The position numbers were made by a program, and so were the translations under genes. Below the pieces are notes generated by a model that had not been told where the DNA came from, did no database searches, and was given only the letters and a program-made list of their open reading frames with translations. Positions 1-8,709 of a DNA stretch of 64,000 nucleotides are shown piece by piece (position 1 is the stretch's first letter; each line of letters opens with the position of its first letter). The DNA is from CAZVKN01 sp964627035 (GTDB lineage Bacteria > Electryoneota > AABM5-125-24 > Hatepunaeales > Hatepunaeaceae), in NCBI GenBank assembly GCA_964627035.1, contig CAZVKN010000005.1, forward strand, positions 62,001-126,000. Reading direction: 5' to 3'.

Positions 1-1604
1 CAGTAGTCACTTTCCTTCTTTTCAGGAACAAATATCGTATCACCGACTTCTATGACAATATCATCTCCGTCGAGCCTGATCCAGCGATTGGTTTCGGCTT
101 TTAGAAGTCTTTGCTTTTTTCTATGTGCGTTCCAGGCATACCCCCCTGCCTGTTCAATATAATAGTTATGATCTTTCCCGGCAACGAACTTAATCAGACC
201 GGGCATTTTCACGTGACCGGTGACGAAAACTGTCGGCGAGAAAAGCGGTATTACTATTTCATCACCGTCCATCAACGGTATATCACTTATCTGCGAATCT
301 TCAGAGAACAGAGCGGGAAAATCAACGACAACCGTCGGCAGATCTTTTCGCGACCTGACCTTAAAATACTCATACTCCATCTTGGTCATGTCATCAACGC
401 TTAACTTTTCAAGTCTGTCGAATTCCGGATCTTTCCTATCCGCTTTAGACCACCTGATCAGTTTCGCATTCTTTAGATCGGATCTGTCGCTGAATCCACC
501 ATTACTCAGTATAAGTTCTCTGAGGGTTGAGACCAAATTTTCAATCGGGTATATACCCGGATGAACCACTTCTCCGCTGATCTTCACGAATGCCGTTCTC
601 TCGGAACCGTCAGCAGTACGGATTAAAATTCGATCACCGGATCTCAGCTCAAGTCCTCTGTCGTTATCTTTTTCCGACAGCCGAACCACAATAGATTGAG
701 ATTTTATTGTCGGATCGGAATCAGTTGACCTGAAAATCGTGATCGTACTCAGAACCGCACCCTTGCGAAAACCGCCAGCCAGGTCAACAATATCTCTCAA
801 GCGATCACCCGTCAGAAACTCTAATCTTCCGGGCAGCATCACACCACCAAGGATGTGAACCACATCGCTGGAATCTGTCATCGGCGGGATATGAATCCGA
901 TCACCATCTTTAAGAACCGGATTCCCAAGCCTGTCACCTGTCCTTTGAAACTTCAGAAAATCAACAACCCTTACGTCACCATCACGGTCGGTTATTGATA
1001 TTTTCCGAAGAGCGGGCAGCGCATCGGACACGTCTTCAAATGCAATCCAACGTTCCTGTTCCGCACTCTTCTTCGTTTCGGCTTCCTCTGCAGGAACAGC
1101 GCTGACACCGTTTTCACCTTCGGAGGAAAGCGGTGCGGCTGCCAACGTTAGCACAGTTGACAAGCGATCAATTGCCGATACAGTGACAATTCCCGACTGA
1201 AAACCTGTACCGCTAACCGTAACCTTCATTCTTCTGATCGCTACAATCCGAAGGGAAAGTCTCGACTTTGCATACATCGGCTTGGCAAGCTTTATCACCG
1301 ATTCTTCCACTTCACCGAGCGGTAAACCGGCAACTGACAGATCACCGACATTTGGAATTATTATTGAACCGTCGGGAGCAACCTCGATCAGGTGATGAAG
1401 CTCGATGGGACCCCATACAGAGAATTCAAGGACATCACCCGGTCCAAGCATATAGCTGTCGCGATCAATCGGCTCCTCCAGCGCAATTGCCGGAGGTTTC
1501 TGCTGCGAGAGTACAGTTTCAAGTCCGGCTGACTTGAAGGGCTCATATGCCAAAGAGCGAATTGCTATTAAAAGAATAGCTGTTGCGATGAGTTTACGAA
1601 TCAT
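1..1604 (-). CDS. SLBB-domain polysaccharide export protein (Wza-like), 3' end cut by window
   Basis: This is a periplasmic/outer-membrane protein of the Wza/KpsD polysaccharide-export class, read by translating the minus strand. It starts with a signal peptide (MIRKLIATAILLIAIRSLA). Residues of about 50-130 form the Poly_export domain, with the typical opening YMLGPGDVLEFSVWG. At least three SLBB-like segments follow, near residues 250, 345 and 465 (for example VHILGGVMLPGRLEF, VKISGEVVHPGIYPI and VFVTGHVKMPGLIKF). The frame is open to the left edge, so the C-terminus is missing after about 534 residues. The gene lies 28 bp downstream of pilQ on the same strand and probably shares its transcript, which would link pilus assembly to exopolysaccharide export. 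No clean Shine-Dalgarno is seen, only a G-rich stretch upstream. The family is certain; the exported polymer is unknown. Confidence 0.85.
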   Translation of the reverse strand, partial: MIRKLIATAILLIAIRSLAYEPFKSAGLETVLSQQKPPAIALEEPIDRDSYMLGPGDVLEFSVWGPIELHHLIEVAPDGSIIIPNVGDLSVAGLPLGEVEESVIKLAKPMYAKSRLSLRIVAIRRMKVTVSGTGFQSGIVTVSAIDRLSTVLTLAAAPLSSEGENGVSAVPAEEAETKKSAEQERWIAFEDVSDALPALRKISITDRDGDVRVVDFLKFQRTGDRLGNPVLKDGDRIHIPPMTDSSDVVHILGGVMLPGRLEFLTGDRLRDIVDLAGGFRKGAVLSTITIFRSTDSDPTIKSQSIVVRLSEKDNDRGLELRSGDRILIRTADGSERTAFVKISGEVVHPGIYPIENLVSTLRELILSNGGFSDRSDLKNAKLIRWSKADRKDPEFDRLEKLSVDDMTKMEYEYFKVRSRKDLPTVVVDFPALFSEDSQISDIPLMDGDEIVIPLFSPTVFVTGHVKMPGLIKFVAGKDHNYYIEQAGGYAWNAHRKKQRLLKAETNRWIRLDGDDIVIEVGDTIFVPEKKESDY

Positions 1605-1632
1605 AAAAAGCTGTCCCCCCGACAACTATGAA

Positions 1633-3051
1633 TTACTCGTTGTCATCCTGGGATTCTTCTTCCTCCCCCGGATGCAGGGCTTCGTGATAGCGTTCTTCAG
1701 CAGACTTAATCTCTTCCGATTTTCCAATGAACGTATTTGACGCATCTCCCTGACCCATCCGCGTATATTCATCCTCGATTATATGAGGTGTCACCTCAAT
1801 AATCAAGTCCGTTTTAGTTGCTACTGCGACGTTGTAACGGAACAGCGGTCCGAGGAACGGCAGGTCACCGAGCAACGGAACCTTATGGGTTATCTTACCG
1901 GCAACGAGACTCATCAGACCGCCAACGATGATTGACTGATGATTCTTTACCCTGACCGTCATCTCCGCTTTTCTGCGGACAACACGCGGGATAGTCTGAT
2001 CGGGACCGATAAATTCAAAGATTGAGCTGACTTCCGGAATGATTGACACAGTGATATAGCCGTCGCTGTTCACACGCGGTTCGATCTCGAGTTTGATTCC
2101 AACCTCTTCATCCTGCGTTGAGACCTGCCCGCCGACACCACCAGCACTTGTAACGTAAGGAACGACGTCAACCAGTTCGATCATCGCTTTCTTGGCATTC
2201 TGCGTCGAAACACTGGTATTTGCCAGCACTTCTGAATTGCTGTTTTTCAACAGCCAGTCAAGCGCTATCTCCCAGATCGGCTGGCTTCGCCACAGCGTTC
2301 CAATATCGTCAATACGTTCGGTTTTCTGGAACGGCTGCAACTGAGTGCCGCCACCGGTTGTGGTTTGCGGTTCATTGTCCCCTTCAAACAGGAAGGTTGA
2401 TGTGTTCAAAGAAAGCTTTGACCAGTTGATACCAAGTCTCTCCTCTTCTTCGACAGACACTTCAATCAGACGAACTGAAAGTGTGATCTGCAGAACAGGC
2501 TGATCAATGTTACTGACGATGCGCTCGATGTCAGTCAGAACCTTTGGCGTTGCAATAACGAGCAGCTTGTTGCCGGAAGGGTCAACCTGAATATTTGCGG
2601 CGAAATCGCCGAGCAGGTCACTGACTTCCTTGGCATCAGCATACTGCAGAGGCAGAACATAAGCGTTCTGACCGACTTGCTCTTTCAGCTTGGACGCTTT
2701 TGCGACCAGGAAAGAGTTGCCGATTATTTCGTATGATAATCCGGCAGCTCGCACCACCAGGTTCATGGCTTCTTCGATTGGAGCGTCTTTCAAGTGGATT
2801 GAAATACGCTCTTCGTCTGACACGCCGGGTCCGGTTACAATATTAAAATCGCTTTTTGCCGCCAGAATTGATAATACTGTAGGCAGATAAGCATCTTCAG
2901 CATCAATGCTGACCAGTGTTCGTAATCCGGGAGCAACAGCGTGGGTTTGTGTAGTTTGACCGGTTGCTGTGGTCTGATCGCCCGCGATAGACGGGATCGC
3001 AACGAGTGTCAGTGCTAAGATTGCGATTAAACCCCGTAAAAGTCCGCCCAT
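1633..3051 (-). CDS. pilQ: Type IV pilus secretin PilQ (short form)
   Basis: PilQ forms the outer-membrane channel through which the pilus exits. A signal peptide (residues 1-23) is followed by an STN-like N0 domain (about 45-117), one N1/NolW-type domain (about 128-185) and the secretin core (about 260-425). The core carries the family signature VPLLGDLPFLGPLF at 391-404. At 472 residues it is shorter than proteobacterial PilQ (about 700) because the AMIN repeats and extra N domains are absent. The C-terminal tail (430-472) is acidic and low in complexity. The start is supported by a GAGGAG ribosome site a few bases upstream. It lies 63 bp after pilP and 28 bp before the SLBB gene. Confidence 0.95.
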   Translation of the reverse strand: MGGLLRGLIAILALTLVAIPSIAGDQTTATGQTTQTHAVAPGLRTLVSIDAEDAYLPTVLSILAAKSDFNIVTGPGVSDEERISIHLKDAPIEEAMNLVVRAAGLSYEIIGNSFLVAKASKLKEQVGQNAYVLPLQYADAKEVSDLLGDFAANIQVDPSGNKLLVIATPKVLTDIERIVSNIDQPVLQITLSVRLIEVSVEEEERLGINWSKLSLNTSTFLFEGDNEPQTTTGGGTQLQPFQKTERIDDIGTLWRSQPIWEIALDWLLKNSNSEVLANTSVSTQNAKKAMIELVDVVPYVTSAGGVGGQVSTQDEEVGIKLEIEPRVNSDGYITVSIIPEVSSIFEFIGPDQTIPRVVRRKAEMTVRVKNHQSIIVGGLMSLVAGKITHKVPLLGDLPFLGPLFRYNVAVATKTDLIIEVTPHIIEDEYTRMGQGDASNTFIGKSEEIKSAEERYHEALHPGEEEESQDDNE

Positions 3052-3114
3052 TGGCTCTCCTCACCCTAAGTTTGGTAATTTCTGATTTCTAAAATAAGTG
3101 AATATATATGAAGA

Positions 3115-3714
3115 TTAAAAATTGCCTGACAATTGTCTGACTTCGACTACCGGCTGTTTTTCGTTCTCCATCCTGTGAAGTTCTTCAGCCAGCCTATCGG
3201 GTGCTTTTTCAGTTTTCAGCCTCAACACTTCATTGCCCCTTTTAAGGACAACGCTGTTGGTGCTGACGCCTGCAACCCGATATGGATAACCCTTTGGACC
3301 AATCTTATCTCCCTCTGACAACACATGACTGCGGCCTTGGTACTTCACTATAGCCGAAGCAGAGCTTCCACCGAGAACAGTACAGGACAGTCTCATTGTG
3401 TTATCCGTTTGACCTGCATCTTTAATCCCGAGACGCTTCAGAAAAGCGCGGGTTTTTATCACACGAGTCAGGTCAAGTGGATCCGGGTCCAGATCAAAAG
3501 TTTCCGTCATTCTTGCGCTTAGCGAAGCTTCAAGTTTGTCAACGGTCTCTTTTAACTGCGGGTCGTGCATACCCCGCTCTTCACGTTTTTGAATTTCTTT
3601 CTGCCACCGCTTGATCTGTTTGTCAACTTCCCGCGTTTGGTAGCCGACCAGTCCGATAACGACCAGCATTAGAAATGTCAACAAGTTGAAAAAGAGCTTA
3701 TCGCGCCCTTTCAT
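3115..3714 (-). CDS. pilP: PilP-like pilus assembly protein, membrane-anchored
   Basis: This 199-residue protein sits where pilP is expected, between pilO and pilQ. One N-terminal transmembrane segment (about 7-25) is followed by a charged coiled-coil-like stretch (28-70). A small beta-rich HR domain of the PilP/GspC type follows at about 108-170, with the pattern YQGRSHVLSEGDKIG...YRVAGVSTNSVVLKRG. PilP couples the PilN/PilO inner-membrane complex to the secretin. Proteobacterial PilP is usually a lipoprotein; this one has no lipobox and appears anchored by its helix, as GspC is. A strong GGAGG lies 6 bases before the ATG. Assignment rests on the domain pattern and synteny. Confidence 0.8.
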   Translation of the reverse strand: MKGRDKLFFNLLTFLMLVVIGLVGYQTREVDKQIKRWQKEIQKREERGMHDPQLKETVDKLEASLSARMTETFDLDPDPLDLTRVIKTRAFLKRLGIKDAGQTDNTMRLSCTVLGGSSASAIVKYQGRSHVLSEGDKIGPKGYPYRVAGVSTNSVVLKRGNEVLRLKTEKAPDRLAEELHRMENEKQPVVEVRQLSGNF

Positions 3715-3730
3715 ATTAGTCCTCCAGACT

Positions 3731-4288
3731 TCAACGCTGTTTGATAAGAGTCAGTGTTGAGATTTTCATTATTATGCTGTGCACTTCCGGTTCAGTACCC
3801 TTTTGGGCACGGGCTCCGGATTTACGCACACCGTTATCGATTTCAAATTCCTCAACGGTTATAAGTCGCTCTGATTTCTCAAGCCGGTTAATAAATTTAC
3901 CGAGCTGTTCATATCGAGCTTCTATCTTCAACGTGTATGGAACACGCACATAGTCCAATCTCGCCGATCGCCTGCCGGGTTCAAGCTTATCCAAACCTAT
4001 CTCCAGCTCATCCAGAATCCCGGTGATATATTCGAGGAATACCAGCGACGCATCGTGAGCGAGTGAATCACTCTTGGAGGTAGCGAGATTATTCTGAATC
4101 AGGAGCGAAACCAGCTCCATTTCCCGGTGTATAATCTGGGCAGAGATCAGCTTCTCGTCACGCAGCCTGATAGTACGATCAAGCTGTGTGATCTCTTTGG
4201 GGTATTTAGGATAGACCCAATTGTAGTAGCCGTATGCCGCACCACCGAAAATACCCAGTATTATCAGTAAGATGATGTTTCGTTTCAT
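3731..4288 (-). CDS. pilO: Type IV pilus inner-membrane protein PilO
   Basis: PilO forms an inner-membrane heterodimer with PilN and aligns the motor with the secretin. The 185-residue protein has one N-terminal membrane helix (about 4-21), a periplasmic helical stretch (about 28-70), and a C-terminal ferredoxin-like half. That half contains the family pattern LKIEARYEQLGKFINRLEKSERLITVEEFEI, seen near residues 123-152 (quoted here in outline only as Y-x2-LGKFINRLE...L). It is flanked by pilN (35 bp) and pilP (16 bp), all on the same strand. Length and topology are normal for the family. Confidence 0.88.
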   Translation of the reverse strand: MKRNIILLIILGIFGGAAYGYYNWVYPKYPKEITQLDRTIRLRDEKLISAQIIHREMELVSLLIQNNLATSKSDSLAHDASLVFLEYITGILDELEIGLDKLEPGRRSARLDYVRVPYTLKIEARYEQLGKFINRLEKSERLITVEEFEIDNGVRKSGARAQKGTEPEVHSIIMKISTLTLIKQR

Positions 4289-4323
4289 TTCAAAAGCCTT
4301 TTAATTTAACGACGTCAGCTACT

Positions 4324-4929
4324 TTATCGTCTTCTTCTTCTGCCGCGTTTCTTCTTGGCAGACTTTTCAATGTTGCACAGGACGGAGAATGATACAATGG
4401 TCTGTTCTTCAACAACCGCCTGATGCTGCTCTTTCAGCTTCATCTCCTGGAAATCACGGAAGAAGAGTGACGAATTCCTCAGCTTGTCAATCATGCTCTT
4501 CACCATGTCGAACTCTTTCTCATCCTGCTTCACTTTCGATATGAATCTCAGCAGAAGAGTGTTGTTCTTGTATTCCATGTGGGTGAGCGCAATATCTTCG
4601 GGCAGCAATTCACCGACTGCAAGCAGCTTCTTGGTCCACAGCACCCGCTCTTTTTCCAGCTTTGCCAACGCCAGAACATCTTCTTTTGAGATGTTCTTAC
4701 CGGTCTTTTCAAGGGAATCAAGCTGACGATCAATCTCTATGATTGTGTTCTTCTTGGACTCAACCAGATTATTCATCATGTCGTACTGCTGATAGTTCAG
4801 ACCGAATACAACGATAGCAATAATTCCAAGAACCGTCAGAGTGATTATTTCACGTCGTTTGCGCCACCTGAGTTCTCGTTCGGCAATATCCTCGCCCTTG
4901 TTCAGGTTGATGGTGAATTGAATTATCAT
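4324..4929 (-). CDS. pilN: Type IV pilus inner-membrane protein PilN with arginine-rich tail
   Basis: PilN partners PilO and binds cytoplasmic PilM through its N-terminus. The protein begins MIIQFTINLNKGEDIAERE, the expected position of the PilM-binding INL motif. A membrane helix follows at about 28-47, then a coiled coil (about 50-95) and a periplasmic ferredoxin-like domain. The last residues are strongly basic (KKKRGRRRRR), which is unusual for PilN; this part should be periplasmic and could touch nucleic acid, phospholipid or acidic polymer. The start codon overlaps the pilM stop by 4 bp, suggesting translational coupling. Confidence 0.9.
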   Translation of the reverse strand: MIIQFTINLNKGEDIAERELRWRKRREIITLTVLGIIAIVVFGLNYQQYDMMNNLVESKKNTIIEIDRQLDSLEKTGKNISKEDVLALAKLEKERVLWTKKLLAVGELLPEDIALTHMEYKNNTLLLRFISKVKQDEKEFDMVKSMIDKLRNSSLFFRDFQEMKLKEQHQAVVEEQTIVSFSVLCNIEKSAKKKRGRRRRR

Positions 4930-5996
4930 AGGTCACCTCGAATCGCTAATCCGATTGCAGCAGCCATCTGTGAATGATTCGCTGTATCTATCGGCACCCG
5001 GCTGTCGAGCTGATTGAATGGGTTGTAAAGCTCCATCGGCAGGTTAAACTTGTTGTTCAGGTAAGTATCGAGTCCCTGAAGTTGAGCCCCGCCTCCTGTC
5101 AACACGAAATGCGTGAAGACCGATTGCCCGGTTTCTTTCACATAGTATCGGAGCGAGCGGTTGATTTCATCACCCAACTTTTCAAATGAACTCTTCTCAG
5201 CCATCGTCAGACTGCCCTCTTCCGCCTTGTTCTTCACAGGAAGATCCGGCTCCATACCTTGTGCTTTCTTGACCTGCTCAGCCTCTTCATAATCGAGACC
5301 ATACTTATTCATCAGATCTTCAGTGAAGGTCATACCCGAGATGTTAAGGTCGCGGGTGAAGAACCTGTCGCGTCTGCCGAACACGGTCATAATTGACCTT
5401 CTCGCACCAATGTGCAGGAAAATGATTACACCGTCTTCTGGCAGCGTAGAATGGATAATGTATGAATTGAGGACTGCAAGGGTCTCAATGTCAATGAGAC
5501 CGGGGCGCAGATCAATTTCACGAAGATAATCCTGATGCGCTTCGTGAAGCTTGCGGGTTGTTGCTACAAGCAGCACCCTGATCTTGTCCGGCTCTGCGCT
5601 GTCGTCACCCATTATCTGGAAATCAACAACCGTGTCACTGCCGTCTAACGGGATGTGCTTACGCGCTTCAAGAAGCAGGTTTGAATTCATCTCCTCTTCG
5701 GTCTGCATGACGCTGGATATCTCTTTGGCTGCAACCTGAGCGCCGCCGATACAGGAAGCGAGCTTTTTAACACGTTTTGGCACCAGTCCCAGCTCGCCCA
5801 TTGTTTTCATTAACACAGGCACAGCCACAGATTTTTTTGGTCCTTCGGAATCGTAGCGATCTCCTCCGGTGTATAATTCATTGCACTTCCACTTTATTAG
5901 TCGGAAGCGCGGACCGACTTTTTCAACGACAGCTATCTTTAAGCTGTGTGAACCCAAGTCGAGCCCGACTCGCAGTTTACTGCCGAAACCAAACAT
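4926..5996 (-). CDS. pilM: Type IV pilus assembly ATPase-fold protein PilM
   Basis: PilM is the cytoplasmic actin-like (FtsA-type) protein that recruits PilN and the pilus motor. The ATP-binding phosphate loop is visible as GLDLGSHSLK near residues 11-20, and the second nucleotide-binding motif as LTGGGAQLQGLDTYL near the C-terminus. At 356 residues it has the normal family length. It is the first gene of the pilM-N-O-P-Q unit. GGAG lies 5-6 bases before the ATG, and a candidate promoter and a 5' stem-loop lie just upstream. Confidence 0.95.
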   Translation of the reverse strand: MFGFGSKLRVGLDLGSHSLKIAVVEKVGPRFRLIKWKCNELYTGGDRYDSEGPKKSVAVPVLMKTMGELGLVPKRVKKLASCIGGAQVAAKEISSVMQTEEEMNSNLLLEARKHIPLDGSDTVVDFQIMGDDSAEPDKIRVLLVATTRKLHEAHQDYLREIDLRPGLIDIETLAVLNSYIIHSTLPEDGVIIFLHIGARRSIMTVFGRRDRFFTRDLNISGMTFTEDLMNKYGLDYEEAEQVKKAQGMEPDLPVKNKAEEGSLTMAEKSSFEKLGDEINRSLRYYVKETGQSVFTHFVLTGGGAQLQGLDTYLNNKFNLPMELYNPFNQLDSRVPIDTANHSQMAAAIGLAIRGDL

Positions 5997-6033
5997 TAAT
6001 ACTCCGCTGTTGGAAGCTTTGATCCAATAACTT

Positions 6034-6085
6034 GCAGTGCTACAGCACTGCTGTAAATATACTAATTGTAATACCTATCTGTCCG
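6034..6085 (-). promoter_or_regulatory. Candidate pilM promoter with 5' stem-loop
   Basis: On the minus strand, CGGACA (6080-6085) is separated by 18 bases from TATATT (6056-6061), a plausible vegetative -35/-10 pair. Immediately downstream, GCAGTGC-TGTA-GCACTGC (6034-6051) is a perfect 7-bp stem with a 4-base loop. It would sit at the very 5' end of the mRNA. The hexamers are only moderate matches and the promoter is inferred. Confidence 0.4.
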
Positions 6086-6104
6086 AAACCTTGTAGTTTT
6101 GGTT

Positions 6105-6236
6105 GAACTCTTTGATTTATTACTGTAATACTCCTGTATGTCATTCCGGACTTGATCCGGAATCCAGTTTTGCATTGGATTCTCTGGATTCCCGCCTTCG
6201 CGGGAATGACGAGTTTGTTAATAATTCAAAGAACTC
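6105..6236. repeat. Family C palindromic repeat, copy 1
   Basis: The core has the widespread CATTCC...GGAATCCAG / CTGGATTCC...GGGAATGACG pattern, two hairpins facing each other. Copies at 17171-17310 and 54083-54213 share a longer outer inverted repeat built on GAGTTCTTTGAAATATT. The inner hairpins resemble intergenic repeats known from many environmental bacteria. The outer arms make it look like a small non-autonomous mobile element. Confidence 0.75.
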
Positions 6237-6440
6237 AAAGTTATCGCTCACATTTACGTCTATAATTCCACTTCGCCAATCAGTGGGCGTGATAAATCAC
6301 GCCCCTACCTTAACAGAGCAATAATAAACTTACAATCTTCTAATAAAAAAAATGAAAACCATGCCAGAGTTTCCTCTGAGTCCGAGATCGTTAAGCAGTC
6401 AAATAAGTAATTGGACCCGCATCAGTTTTCATTTTTTGTG

Positions 6441-6468
6441 AGGCTCCTCACGCATCGGTGAGGAGCCT
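6441..6468 (-). terminator. Hairpin after the minor prepilin operon
   Basis: AGGCTCCTCAC (6441-6451) pairs perfectly with GTGAGGAGCCT (6458-6468), an 11-bp stem with a 6-base loop, starting 17 bp past the stop codon of the upstream minus-strand gene. On the minus strand it is followed by an A-run rather than a U-run, so it is not a classical intrinsic terminator. It may act as a 3' stabiliser or with Rho. Confidence 0.5.
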
Positions 6469-6485
6469 TTCAAGTCGTTCAATAC

Positions 6486-7961
6486 TTAGGGGCTTACCTC
6501 GCCCCAGGAAATGATGTCAAACAGTCCGTTGCCGTTCTCGTCAACCGCTTCAAGATAGAACGGGGGTGGACGATCATCAAACCTAAAGTCGTACAGGTAA
6601 TCCTTACCGTATCCAGTGTTCTGGTGGTTGGAGCGGTGAACGTATCCACGTCTCCATTGTGTCACTGCACCGGTCAAATGGATGATGCCACGTTCATCCG
6701 GCTCCGGACCTTGATAAGCCTCAAAATCATCGTTTTGGTGCTGGAAGGTAAACGATTCACCAAGCGCAACCAATCCGGCATCAATGATGATCGAATGCCG
6801 TTGTATTAAGTTGGGTTGGCTGCCATAGTTCCAGCCGTTCTCTCGACCGTTTGCACTGGTGTTCTTGATGTAAATATTCTTTTCCGACACCAAGCCGAGC
6901 ATATGCGGGAAATTCCTCATTTCGTCGGGGGTAAGCCCAAACCGACCGTTTCGTTGATTCGCATTGAGATAACGAATGTTGTCCACCAGCCACATATCCC
7001 CGGATGTACCGATGGTAAACTTACCGGCAACTACACCTTCAATTTCAGCCTGTCCATCAATAAAGATACAGCCCCATGCAGGTGCCGGGATGCTCAGGAT
7101 GAGCGAATCACCCGCCGGTGAACCGAGAGGATGCTGATAGAATCGGAGTCCCTGTTCACCATCCATCTCAACTCTGGTCATATAACGTCCGTCTCTGTCT
7201 GAAATCCATGGATTTGCATTGTTTCGGATTGAGTTGGCAGTAGTCGGGAAGAAAACAGGCGGTACATTGAATTGCGGTTCATACAGAAAGTATGGGTTCG
7301 CCTGAAACTCTCGGAATTCATTCTGGGATGAGGAAATCGGACCGTAGAAGTGTGGTGAATACTTTATACCGATAAAGTCATTTGAATGAACACGTCCCCA
7401 TAGTGAATCTTTGTGAAAGAACCAGATAATTTCGTTGAAGTTGGTAACTTCGTAATTGGTCAGATACATGTAGTTTGCAAATGACCGCAGACGTGCTCGC
7501 AGCGTTGCCGTCCGCTCCACATACTCATAGTGAGGAGCACTCGGGGAATATACTTTCTGATGATTCCTGAATCTCGTCTTCCCTGTGGAGAAGATGTCGT
7601 AAGTATCGGACCGCTCAAAAACGGACCCGCTCCCCAAAGCTGTGACACGCATAACACGCGTATCTTTGTACTCACCTATGTACTTGTCTCTATCTCGAAT
7701 AGTCTTCGGAAGCAGGAAAACGGTTCCCTGTGGGAGGTCACCGGGTTCTCTCGTCCGAAGGAACTCCATACCGGCATCAACAATTCCTGTCTGAGCCAAA
7801 AAGTATGCCTGTACTGTGGCTTCTTCATAAGCGCTGTCCCACCGTTCGTCAACCGCCCATTTCATATAGCCCAAACCTGTAGCTATCAGAAGCGCTACGA
7901 TAACGACGGACATGATCAGGATATTGCCGTCGTCACCGGCTATTGCTCGAATCTTGTGCAT
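6486..7961 (-). CDS. PilX-like minor pilin / pilus tip protein
   Basis: This 491-residue protein has a prepilin-like N-terminus, AIAGDDGNILIMSVVIVALLI, followed by the amphipathic helix typical of PilX N-terminal domains (AYFLAQTGIVDAGMEFLR). The large C-terminal region is beta-rich and unassigned. Residue +5 after the presumed cleavage glycine is methionine, not the usual glutamate, as in tip-type GspK/PilX pilins. I chose the internal ATG at 7961 because AGGAG lies exactly 6 bases upstream; the frame is open to 7982. It is the last of three consecutive minor pilin genes after pilT. A tip or adhesion role is inferred. Confidence 0.75.
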   Translation of the reverse strand: MHKIRAIAGDDGNILIMSVVIVALLIATGLGYMKWAVDERWDSAYEEATVQAYFLAQTGIVDAGMEFLRTREPGDLPQGTVFLLPKTIRDRDKYIGEYKDTRVMRVTALGSGSVFERSDTYDIFSTGKTRFRNHQKVYSPSAPHYEYVERTATLRARLRSFANYMYLTNYEVTNFNEIIWFFHKDSLWGRVHSNDFIGIKYSPHFYGPISSSQNEFREFQANPYFLYEPQFNVPPVFFPTTANSIRNNANPWISDRDGRYMTRVEMDGEQGLRFYQHPLGSPAGDSLILSIPAPAWGCIFIDGQAEIEGVVAGKFTIGTSGDMWLVDNIRYLNANQRNGRFGLTPDEMRNFPHMLGLVSEKNIYIKNTSANGRENGWNYGSQPNLIQRHSIIIDAGLVALGESFTFQHQNDDFEAYQGPEPDERGIIHLTGAVTQWRRGYVHRSNHQNTGYGKDYLYDFRFDDRPPPFYLEAVDENGNGLFDIISWGEVSP

Positions 7962-8018
7962 TTTTTTCTCCTGTATTAACACCTTAACATTACCTCATTA
8001 ACAAGACGATTGCGGAAA

Positions 8019-8678
8019 TTACTGTTCATCTCCGGTAATTCCTCTGGCGACCATCAAGTTTTTGTTTCTCATGTAAACTCTGTTGAAGTACTCTTTCTCG
8101 TACGTCCAGTTGTTGTCTCTCCCCGCAACAGCAGCCCTATTGTAACGCAGCACGAGATGAATATCCCAGGCAGCGTTTAAGAATTCATCTTTGCGGGATC
8201 TTGCGTCCAAACGCTCCCATTGACTTTCAGGCGTCAGAGAGCCGAACTGCGTCAATGTAAACTGGACAATTTGATACGATTCACCTGCACCCATTGCTGT
8301 GGGAGGAAATGTCGGATCAATCAACTCTCTGCCGGCAAAGATACGCGCGTGATTGGGATCCGCACGCCAGACAGTTGAATGGATCAGACTTTTATACCAG
8401 GGGTCGAGGGCATCAACCTCGATTTTGTGGGTGTTTCCGGGACCGTTTCGTACTGTAACTTCGACAGCATTGCGAAGATCGTGAGTCAACCTCTCAATCA
8501 CATCATTGCCGTATTGATCCATCGTTCGGATAGACCAGCTACGGTCGAGATGCTCCTTAAAGGCGAGCAGTACAATGGTCAAACCCAATACCATAATTGA
8601 TATCAGCACCACCGCAAGGATCGCCTCAATAAAGGTCCACCCTTCATCCCGCGCTAATTTTGCTCGAATCTTATGCAT
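8019..8678 (-). CDS. Minor type IV prepilin (PilW-like)
   Basis: The N-terminus MHKIRAKLARDEG|WTFIEAILAVVLISIMVLGL is a class III signal peptide with the cleavage glycine and the conserved glutamate at +5, followed by the hydrophobic assembly helix. The remaining 190 residues are an unassigned soluble domain. ATG 8678 has AGGTGA a few bases upstream; a GTG at 8687 is possible but less well placed. It lies between two other minor pilin genes, giving a PilV/PilW/PilX-like trio that would prime pilus assembly. Confidence 0.82.
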   Translation of the reverse strand: MHKIRAKLARDEGWTFIEAILAVVLISIMVLGLTIVLLAFKEHLDRSWSIRTMDQYGNDVIERLTHDLRNAVEVTVRNGPGNTHKIEVDALDPWYKSLIHSTVWRADPNHARIFAGRELIDPTFPPTAMGAGESYQIVQFTLTQFGSLTPESQWERLDARSRKDEFLNAAWDIHLVLRYNRAAVAGRDNNWTYEKEYFNRVYMRNKNLMVARGITGDEQ

Positions 8679-8709
8679 AGTGATCACCTACTTTATTCAT
8701 AAGTTGTCT

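Larger units (their letters stand above)
5997..6485. other. Intergenic region between the two pilus units
   Basis: This 489-bp stretch has no credible gene. From left to right on the + strand it holds the pilM promoter region, a family C palindromic element (6105-6236), a short inverted sequence around 6287-6304 (GGGCGTGATAAATCACGCCC), an AT-rich stretch, and a strong hairpin (6441-6468) just past the end of the minor prepilin gene. Confidence 0.6.

Noticed and set aside
111..564. Two plus-strand frames at the left end
   Set aside because: They are antisense to the SLBB export gene, whose minus-strand translation has a clear signal peptide and domain structure.
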